NCBI GenBank assembly: GCA_027922465.2
Contig: BQMF02000500.1
Coordinates: 186,001-250,000 of the forward strand
DNA length: 64,000 nt
Source of the DNA: Turritopsis dohrnii
Taxonomy: Eukaryota > Cnidaria > Hydrozoa > Anthoathecata > Oceaniidae
Reading direction: 5' to 3'
A program made the position numbers and the translations under genes. Under the pieces are notes generated by a model. It had not been told where the DNA came from. It saw nothing but the letters and a program-made list of their open reading frames with translations, and did no database searches. How positions within the stretch are numbered: position 1 is the stretch's first letter; every line of letters starts with the position of its first letter. This document shows, piece by piece, positions 54,838-64,000 of the stretch.

Positions 54838-57800
54838 TCATTGACCGTGAGCAAGTGGACATCGCATCAATTCCAATCCCTTCGTTTCAGTTGAAATAGA
54901 AGAGCGATTGAGGGTTGGTGTCAACGGGAGAGGATAGCCAGTTGAAATAACTTTTCCAATAACTTCAACTTGAAAACCAATATCGTGAAGTCGTTTGTGG
55001 TCCAGCATCAAACGACCATCAAAAGCAAACGCCGGTTTCAACATTTTGTTGTAAATCAGCTCGTAATCTAATGTCTAAACAAATGATTAACATTAAAAAT
55101 AATTCACATTCACATTCCTCCACATCTCCACTTGTCTTTCTCTAATAAGACAACGCTCCTCCACCTGTCCTATTTCAAGAAGAAAACACTCCTCCATATA
55201 TCCCATTTCAAGAAGACAACACTCCTCCACCTATCCCATTCCAAGAAAAAATGTTCCTCTACCTCAACAACAAAAGATTACCTTAAATTGATCCCATTCC
55301 GTGCATACCACCAGCGCATGCGCACGATCCAAACAGGAGTAAGGATCCTTGGCAACAGACACCAATCTTTTGACTGAATAATAATAGATTTAACTAATCA
55401 ATAATATAACTCGAAATCCTTAATCAGGACTTCTAGGTCATATACCATCCATTGACACGGTCGTTTCTTTTTTTCTGTGTCATGTATACAACAGCCTCCT
55501 TGACCGTTTAGTATAGATGCAAATTATTCCACCCTACCTCTGTCAGGATGCAATCCAAGAGAAGGTTCTGTCAGTTCTCTGAAGCAAAAAAAATTTCAAT
55601 ATCAATAATCTCGGTGGATTTAGTCAAACGAAGAAAATGTCTTTCACTGCGCATCAAAACTTTCGGAAGTATTATGTGCACTCGAGTAAAACCCAATCAG
55701 TCAATAATTTCATCAGATAACATGGCTTCAAGATTCAAGTCTTCTTGGTAGTCGAAAGCATATCCGAAATGGGGAAATTTAGTAAGAATAGAGTATAATG
55801 ATATTGTTTCAAAAGGATCAAATCAAAACAAACACTGCTTACAAGAATATTTGCTCTTCAGAAACTTGAGGATCAAATATGGAGACATGCGCTCCCTCTT
55901 CAACCAAATATTTGGTGATGTATATACTAGCCGATTCCCTATAAAAGCAGCACACTTATTTCATTATATATATGAATAAGAATAACTACACGCTTTTTTC
56001 ATAAGAATGGTGTTTTTTCGTTTCATGATGAACATTCTTAACTTTTTAGTCAAAATCATCCATTATATTCTTAAGATATTCTTAAAGCCGTACCTAACTT
56101 TTCGTGCCAGAAACAAAAGATAACTCAAAAGGCAAAACAGGGGTAAAACAAATAACTTACAAATATTTTTGCACCTACAGCAATGGAGAGCCACGTTTAC
56201 ATTGATAAATACAAAAAAATAGCACTCAAATATTAAACAAAATAAATTCTGACAAAATAAATTCTGAGCTCACAAAATCTTAAGATGGCAATATTCTTAA
56301 GACATTCTTAACTTTTTGGGCAATTTCATCTTGAACATTCTTATAAAGCGTATTCTTACATAAAAAAAGCGTGTAGCCGATTCCCTATAAAAGCAGCACA
56401 CTTACTTTCTCTACAAATCTAGGTACAAAACAAAAGAATTTCACTCATAATTGATATATGAATACTTTACCGAGTATCTCCAGTATTTTTTTTGAAAGCA
56501 AAACCCAACAAGCCAATTTTCTTGTCAGTCACCGTATTAAACAAGCAATTGATAATACGATTGGCGAACCTCTTTCGTTGATATTCATTGAACAGGACAA
56601 CTTGGTGCCAATACGCTGCAACCTCGGGAAGATTGAGAGCTTCTGATAGATAAACAAGATTCAGCACATCCTTTTGGAAACAGCTTCCTCCGAACCCTAA
56701 TACCAAAAAGGAATTACACCAAATTGTTTAGTATCAAGGATGACGAAACTTCGTAAAACCTTGACGTAAATCACTTGTTTTCAATTTCGGGTTACGTTGA
56801 AAATCGAAACCGATGTTATTAGCTTCATAGATAGACGTGGTCAACATTTGCAGTATAAACTCACCAACACTTGCTTTTAAAAACCTTCTACCGATTCTCG
56901 CATCGGTACCAACAGCATAAGACACTTCATCAATATCTGCTCCAGTCGCTTCGCATATTGCGCTCATGGCGTTGATACTAGATATGCGCTGAGCGAGGAA
57001 AGCATTAGCCGCCTAAAATAAACGAAGAAACGGTCCGTTGGAAATGAAGAACAAAAGTCATTTTCCTACGAATCTATAAAAACACATCATACCAATTTTG
57101 ATAATTCGGAAGACCATGTATTCATTTTGATGATTTTAGATTTGGGAATCCAATTTTCATAAATTTCAGCAAGAGCATCAATAGCAGCACGCCCTTCATC
57201 AGTTTGCTCGCCACCTATGAACGTTCACCTTATCATTAACTGAAAACATTCTTAACGCCCTTCATCAGTTTGCTCGCCACCCATGAAAAAAAACTTCACG
57301 TCATTACCAGTCTCGTCTCCATTATATCATTCATACATCAGAAGTATTGAAACTATTCTAATTCAGCAAGAAACATCCTATGGCATGACTTTCATATCAA
57401 ATGCTTATCAAATAAATTCCCATTTTTTTCAATTTATAATATGCCATACAAAAATTTCCTAAAGAAAAATAGCACTCACCGATTAAAACTCTGTCAGGAT
57501 TAAGTAAATCAGAAATAGCACTTCCTTCAGCCAAGAATTCAGGATTTGACAATACCTGCATAAAGATACTTTTCAATTTTTTGTGAATAGATGAAGACTT
57601 CATTGAAGAAACACTGGGACAGTCAAAGATTAAGCCTTTAGATTAGAACTTTGTAGTAACTATGTTCAGTATACCATTTTTATAAAACATTCGAAAGTCA
57701 GATAAAAGTCACAACATACCTGGAATGAAACACCAACACTTTTATTCGACTGAAGGATTCGTGTGATACTAAATATCATGGTTGTATTGTGTAATATCAA

Positions 57801-60800
57801 CATTTCAAAATACACTTTGCAGGATGAACTTTAACTGACCTTTCCGCAGCTTTAACTGGTACAGTACTCTTCTCTACAACAATTTTATTGTCATTGGAAA
57901 CTTTGGCAATAGTACGAGCAGCACTTTCTATGTACTTCAAATCAGGGGCTCGTCCTTTTCCAAGACCATACATTTTCGTTGGAGTATTAACCTTAAGAAG
58001 AAACAATTGCATTGAAAGACTGACAATTGTCAGAGCTAACATTATTCGAAGTATTAGCTTTATAATTGTCGCAACTTAGTACTTTGATTTCTGTGAATCT
58101 CTATTTCAATTGTATCTTTTGAAACCTTTGCAGAGCATGGTATAACACATAGATGAAAAAACTGAAAAAAACATTTGCATTTAAATCATCCTCTAGAAAA
58201 CTTACAGAAATGAAAATGAGATCTGCTTCCTGGATGGCTTCATCGATATTCGTTGAAAAAAACAGATTTCTTCCTCTACATTCTGTCACAACATCAACTA
58301 ATCCAGGCTATGAAAAATAGAATGGTATTACAGTGAACCAAATGTAATTCCTTTTCATAAGATAATGCATGAGTAAGCTTCACAAAGTTTATCTTTTGAA
58401 AATTTGAGTAACATCTACTCACTTTCTTCTGAAAAAGAAACAAATTAAGGACCACATTTGGATCAGAAATTTTAACACAGGAGTCATTAAAATAATCAAT
58501 TGATGTTTTGCACAACTTAGTTGATAATATATCTAGATGGTAATTTTAGTCATTTCTGATTTTTAATGATGCAGGAGGGTTAGTGTCAAAAAAAATTGTT
58601 ATCAAATTTGTTGAAAATCAATTCCATATAAAAGTAAGACATTGTGAAAATCTTTAGTTTATTTTCAGTAATAACTGCAGAGTTTACATAATGAGTTTAA
58701 AGTTTTTTGGAATGCTCAATTTAATGATACTACCAGGTGACAGCTGTTTTCAACAGTTTTTCATTTCGTATTTGTTCTGAAACACTATTAACGTATATAT
58801 ACTAGGCAATGTTTTTTTGTTATTAATATAACTCACGCTTCTGTAACAACATGGTTCATTGTCAAGCATTTGGCTTTTTCCCTCTCACAACCATTTTTCT
58901 ACATACCAAAGTTACTACATACCAAAGAAAAGGACGTAGAAAGTTCAGTCTTAACACAGAGAGTTTTCAAACATCAATTGCTGAACTACCAGTCATGTGT
59001 AGGTCACACGAATTTCTAATAAAGAATTCTTCTCTGATTTGGAGGCTGATATATCATGTTCCATCCTCTGAACTTGTTTTTGTCAACCATGATTGTTCGA
59101 AATGACTTTGCACCAGATGATGAAGGTTATAGTCCTGATATTTCATGTAGTTCTCTAGTGCCACGAATTGGGAAATTCCACTCATTTAATCTGCCATTAT
59201 GTTCAACAGTTGTGTTTGCTGGAGAAACATAATGAGAGTGTGAGAAAACTTGGGAAAAATTGGAGTTTGCTGGATTGCAGTTTGTTAGCTCAAATACATT
59301 TTAATGAAGTAAAAAGAACCCTAATTATCCCTTGAATTAGCAAAATATACAAAAATTTTATTGCTTACAACCAATATGAATCAAGAGATATTGACACATT
59401 GATAATTGGGGATGGCAGGTTCGATTCTCCAGGAAAATGTGAAAAATATTTAACAAGATCATTACTTTGTCAACAGTATAATACAGACAAATGAAGGGAA
59501 AAGTTCTGCTCTTTTTGAGTTGAATGGGTTTCTGGAAGAAGATCGTTACAAGGAGACCACAATAAAATAAACAATTGGCAAAATGGATAAACGAACCAAA
59601 ACTAACTAACTGACATTTATATAGTCAAGGGCACTTTGTAAAGAACATAAAAGGCAAACTTTGAACACTGGCTAAAAAGAAGACTGCAATATCATTTGTG
59701 AATGAATCAAGTCAAATGGAAACCACCTGTTCTTTTGTTCTCATAACTGTAGAGAGAATCCTGTAAAATTTGTTCAAATGGTGAAAATTATTATTTAATC
59801 ACATATCAAATTGTCATAACTTTTCAAAAAAAATACCACACTGTACACAAATAATATACAAAGGAGCAAATAAGAAAAAATGGATAATGGGATAATGGAT
59901 AATCTGGAAAGGAGTGAAAGAAATAATATCTGTTAGCTCCTCCTCTAATCTCAATTCTTATTCGATATCTGTTAATGGTGACATCACCTCTGACCCTTCT
60001 ACTGTAGCCAATGCATTCAATGTTTACTTCTCCTCTTTTGCTGATACTATAAGGGCTTCAATCCCCTATACCTCAAAACATTTTTCTCAATACTTAAAAA
60101 GCCCTAACCGTTTCATGGAATCATTCAATATATCTCCTGTAACCGCTGATGAGGTTGCAAAGCTTATTAATTCTTTATCTGATAATAAAGCAAACGGACC
60201 TTATAATAGTATTGAAAACAACATTCTTAAACTTCTCAAATTTGAAATCTCACATCCACTACATAAAATCTTTAATCTTTCCTTCTCTACTGGTGTCTTT
60301 CCTACTCTTTTAAAAACCTCTGCTGTTACTCCTGTTTTCAAAAATGTTTTCTAACATTGATAAAACTCTTGAAAAATTAATGTACTCATGTCTCATGTTT
60401 CTTGAAAAACACAACACCTTGTATGAGAGACAATTTGGCTTCCGCAAAAACTATTCTACTTCACATGCTTTAATAAGCATCACTGAACGTATTCGCTCAG
60501 CTCTAGACCAGGGTCAGTTTGCTGTTGGGGTATTTGTTGATCTACAGAAAGCATTCGCACACTGTGGACCATGAAATTCTATGTCAAAAACTATCATATT
60601 ATGGTGTTAGAGAACACAGTTTGTGAAAATTTCAAACTTGAATTCAACACTTAAATTAATTAAATATGGGGTTCCACAAGGTTCGGTCTTGGGACCACTT
60701 TTGTTTCTTCTCTATATCAATGATCTTCACCAAGCCCTTGCATTCTCAGAAGCTTATCATTTTGCTGACGATACTAATCTTCTTCACTTTAGTCACTCAC

Positions 60801-63800
60801 TTAAATCTATCAACAAGAAGGTCAACATAGACCTAAAGCTTCTCGTTCATTGGCTCAACAGTAATAAAATATCTCTAAACACAAGCAAAACTGAGTTTGT
60901 TCTTTTCAAATCCAAAAGTAAACCATCTAATTTTAACCTAAAACTTAAGATTAATGGGAAAAGACTTCAGCCAAGTGAACATATTAAATATCTTGGAGTA
61001 CACTTGGATCAAAACTTAAACTGGAAAAAGCATACTGATGCTCTTTCCATGAAACTTCATAGGGCTAATGGTGCCCTCTGTAAAATCTGACACTTTGTTC
61101 CTCATTTCGTTCTTCTTTCTATTTATCATGCTATCTTCTCATCTCACTTACGCTATGGTTGCCAGGTCTGGGCTCAACAAGAATCTTTTATCACTAAACG
61201 TATCCTCCTACTTCAAAAATCTGCTGCTCCAAACCTCTCTTTGCTAAACTTGGTTTTCTTACTATCTTTGATCTTGTCAAAACCTGCAATGTATTATTCA
61301 TACATTCAGCCCTCAATCATCAGTTACCTCATCACATTCAGAGTACTATCAAATTTTCTAAGCTATCACATGAATTTAATACTAGAGGAAAGCCAATGGG
61401 CACTCTATCTAAACCCTTAGTCAATACTAAATCCTTTGGAATACACTCTATTACCTACCAATCCATAACTTGTTGGAATTTTTTCCAATCTACTTAAGTC
61501 ACCTGGAACTAAGTTCCATACCTCTAAGCCAACTAAAAAACCTTGTCAGTGGTTTCTTCTTATCACAGTACGCAGACAGTATCTAATAATTGAGCAATTT
61601 TTTATTTATTTTTTTTCTTTTTGTTTTTTGTTTGTTTATATATTTGTTTGTTTTTTCTTGCATTTTAGTGTATATATGGTTTTTTTGTTTCACTTATGTT
61701 AATGTATATATTATTTGGTGGCCACCCCCTCTGTTTAGATATATAAGTCTATTGGGATGCCCTCCAGTCAAATTGTATTTTTCTTAGCATCTTAGAATTC
61801 CTTTTGTTGACAAATAAATATCATTCATTCATTCATTCATTCATTCATTCAAAGGGAGTTAAAATCTATAAAAAGATATTGCTGTAACACCAAGACAATT
61901 TCTACAATACTCGAAAAAAGAAAACTACACAATCATTTTGGGCGAAAAGTGAAGAATTTTTCATCTCGATTTTTGTTCTAATTCTGATTCTATTCATCTA
62001 CGAAAACTTGTTGCCAAAATTCAAAGAAAGAAACAAAAAATTTGCAAAATGAAATGTTGATGAAAATATTTTAATTTTTCAAACATTGCGGTCTAAAAAT
62101 TTTTTGAGGCCAGTGCAGTTGTTGTCAGATTAGCAGAAAACTTTTGTGATACACTAGAACTTTGTATATTATGTATTGTTGCAAACGCCAGTAGGTTATC
62201 AAAACACTAAAAATGCTGCCATAGTTATACCTAAACTAAAAAGTAATAGAGACCTGGAACCGAGCTGTTGTAACAATGGCAATAAACTCCTTTTCTAATT
62301 TTGCAACTGTAGCTTATTTGTCACTTTACATACAAAGTTCTAAAAACATATCATTAGAAGTGTGTGAGTTATTCATGTAAATTTAGCAGTTTGAAAATTG
62401 TAAAAACACGAAACTCGGAGCCACTGCAAATCTGTGTCTTTAATTCTGTTTTTTAACATATATATAAACGCTCTATTAATTTTCATCGAGCACTCTACGT
62501 ACCAAGTGATTCAACTCTGTATGGTACTATTTATGAGTTATTCATGTATATATATATTCGTATGTCAGTAATATCTTTTTGAACATTGTGATGTCACCTT
62601 GCCATGGAGATCAAGTTTTGGACAAAACTTTAAAATGGCGATGTCTTAGGAACAAAAACGACTTTCATCATTTTTGAAATTCTTTCAATAGTAAAAAAAT
62701 ATCAATTTTGAAATTTTAAGTTTACTTCCCCTTTAATAAAGTTTCATCGACTAAAATTTCTGATTGTTTTCATAACTTTTCAGTTGATTTAAAAGAGATT
62801 AGAAACAGTGCACAACATTTTTGCTTGAAATATTACAACCAATCTATATATAGCAAACACATTCTTGCAAAAAGGTAACGTGAACTATTACAGTATGGCA
62901 TAATTCATAATGACACTAAATTTGTGACGAAATCAAATCTTTTCCAATTTTGTGGCCATATTTACAAAGCCAGAGCAAAACAATTACGATTATTATATTT
63001 CACCAACGGATTCTGGTCAAGGGTCCTAACTGTAAATCTTGTTCCCACATGGTTTTGAAGTAATATTAATTGTAAAAACTTTGTTTGTGTGTGTGTTTCT
63101 TTTTGAAAATAATGACCTTCGAAAACTGTTTCATGTGAGGGTGAATTCTGAGTCGAGATGAAATTAGAGAAAAATATTTAGCACAGTTAGGTGGCTAATT
63201 ACAACATAAGCAATAAAATATCTAAAAATAAGGTAATTTTGAGATGGTCACTATCATGATGTACAGTAATTGTCTGATTCTTACAAATAGTTGCTCTTAA
63301 ACATTTGAGAGTAATTCATATAGCTTTAGTTATAGATGAGTTTCTTCGTGACGTAATGTTTATAAACACCAGTGTTCTTTGCTCGATAACTACGGTATAT
63401 TGCAACATAGAATAATCATTAATCAAGTCATTTTCCTGTGAGTATGCGCACGCAGCCTCGCAGGAAATAAAAGTCTCTTTATACACTTCAAAATGTTCTC
63501 ACTTTATTTGGTTCTCTGGAGTCCCCTTAAAGACAATCGACATTAGAAAGTTTCAATACACATTAGCACTTCCTATCTATTTTCATACATTGTATTTGAT
63601 TTTTAGTATGTACAAGGCATAAAAGTGTAATTAACATTGGAAACTCGTCTATACCTCGAAAATTGGCAAAGCATCGGAATTCCACGAATTTATCCTGGAT
63701 TCGCTTAAATCAACAACATGAACTTGAATATCTGGACATTTTTGAGCTATAACGCTACATGTAGGTCCACCAACATATCCCGCTCCAATGCAAGCTATCT

Positions 63801-63816
63801 TATTTACTTGTGGCAT
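54838..63816 (-). CDS. UGDH: UDP-glucose 6-dehydrogenase, 12 coding exons
   Basis: Oxidises UDP-glucose to UDP-glucuronate with 2 NAD+, feeding glycosaminoglycan and glucuronide synthesis in the cytosol. Exons (minus): 63816-63655, 58307-58206, 57991-57840, 57768-57720, 57555-57480, 57214-57093, 57012-56865, 56696-56471, 55938-55843, 55578-55538, 55373-55282, 55074-54838. All splice in frame to 500 aa, close to the usual ~494. Seen: NAD-binding GAGYVGGPT in exon 1, [53 protein letters not shown], the catalytic [14 protein letters not shown] (exon 8), [21 protein letters not shown] and KPAFAFDGR. Exon 10 is a 41-bp micro-exon. Intron 1 (5.3 kb) holds a LINE and a MITE that touches the splice donor. 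The acceptor/exon-start sequences of exons 6 and 9 are duplicated nearby. The coding frame is unbroken. ATG 63816 gives [17 protein letters not shown], as expected. Confidence 0.95.
55130..55262. repeat. Four diverged ~33-bp tandem units in UGDH intron 11
   Basis: Units of AAGAAGACAACACTCCTCCA plus CCTATCCCATTTC. Low copy and diverged. Confidence 0.8.
55989..56373. mobile_element. TA-target MITE in UGDH intron 8
   Basis: Inverted ends CACGCTTTTTT... with TA on both sides (55987-55988 and 56374-56375). The interior has several ACATTCTTAA copies. It lies between two copies of a 31-bp sequence that includes the exon 9 acceptor. Confidence 0.8.
59914..61852 (+). mobile_element. CR1/Jockey-like LINE, 5' truncated and broken
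   Basis: Plus-strand reverse transcriptase pieces: 59914-60354 ([20 protein letters not shown], start of the RT domain), 60344-60574 ([25 protein letters not shown]) and 60623-61090 ([46 protein letters not shown]). At least two frameshifts and several stops separate them. Degenerate coding continues to about 61490. The 3' end is a (CATT)n tail at 61821-61851. No endonuclease domain, as expected for a 5'-truncated insertion. It sits antisense in UGDH intron 1. Confidence 0.88.
61853..63332. other. UGDH intron 1, no feature seen
   Basis: AT-rich intron sequence right of the LINE tail, without open frames or delimitable repeats. (ATAT)n and (GT)n short runs only. Confidence 0.4.
63333..63651. 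mobile_element. TA-target MITE, copy 2, at the UGDH exon 1 donor
   Basis: 319 bp, near-identical to 7425-7742. Inverted ends TAGA(T/C)GAGTTTC and TA on both flanks (63331-63332 and 63652-63653). Its right end is three bases into intron 1 of UGDH. Confidence 0.88.
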
Positions 63817-64000
63817 AGTCTTTTGGAAGTTTTTTATAAAAAGTACTTCCTTGCTCTTCTAAATGTTTTGATTCTAAAAAAATGAACACGCATTAATGTA
63901 TGGTCTGCTAGCATTACTAAAATTATCATTACACTTACTTTCAAACCTTGTATCACTTATTTTCTTATTTCTGGTGTGTGAAACCAAGTACTACAATAAA

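Noticed and set aside
55548..55751. Plus-strand 67-codon frame in UGDH intron 10 region
   Set aside because: It overlaps the 41-bp UGDH exon on the other strand and has no coding features.
59880..61090. A host gene inside UGDH intron 1
   Set aside because: Reverse transcriptase motifs, frameshifts and the (CATT)n tail identify a 5'-truncated LINE.

Overview
The window is AT-rich eukaryotic DNA with spliced genes (GT-AG introns, exons of 41-240 bp), tRNA-derived SINEs, non-LTR retrotransposons and many DNA transposons. Claudin-type tetraspan genes, UDP-glucose 6-dehydrogenase, a THAP gene, a linker-histone-like gene and a Mab-21/cGAS-like receptor point to an animal. The Kolobok, PIF/Harbinger, hAT and Helitron mixture and the low GC suggest a cnidarian, possibly a hydrozoan; that last step is inference.

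Layout. 1-5.8 kb: non-coding, with a dispersed 0.85 kb repeat and a PIF/Harbinger remnant. 5.8-11.5 kb: a head-to-tail array of one Helitron-like family, itself hit by a TA-type MITE and a hAT-type MITE. 12.7-14.4 kb: an intronless gene for a secreted helical protein with two hydrophobic blocks, reminiscent of alpha-pore-forming or ApoL-type proteins. 14.8-20.8 kb: a MITE, a small basic-protein ORF, a five-exon claudin-like gene (minus strand) and a tRNA-SINE. 20.8-24.9 kb: a complete-ended, internally deleted TTAA transposon carrying a THAP gene and a convergent P2X7-tail-like gene. A Harbinger element is inserted in it, and a 93-bp foldback element sits inside that. 25.1-26.4 kb: a linker-histone-like gene. 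26.5-34.4 kb: SINE/LINE debris, a foldback element, an R2/NeSL-like retrotransposon broken by two frameshifts, and a pogo/Tigger-like MITE. 34.7-36.5 kb: a second claudin-like gene, paralogous to the first with identical internal exon lengths. 36.5-46 kb: sparse, with a MITE holding a captured exon, a SINE and a hAT remnant. 46.1-48.5 kb: a second TTAA transposon with a Mutator-like/Kolobok transposase. 48.9-52.5 kb: an intronless cGAS-like receptor gene and a decayed partial duplicate. 54.8-63.8 kb: UDP-glucose 6-dehydrogenase, twelve coding exons on the minus strand, whose introns hold a broken CR1/Jockey-like LINE and several MITEs.

The host genes show no operon-like organisation. The clearest functional themes are a candidate nucleotide-second-messenger innate immune sensor, two related four-membrane-helix proteins, and a UGDH gene whose splice sites have been repeatedly touched by small transposons. 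Exon coordinates were derived by hand from splice consensus and reading-frame continuity and need transcript confirmation.
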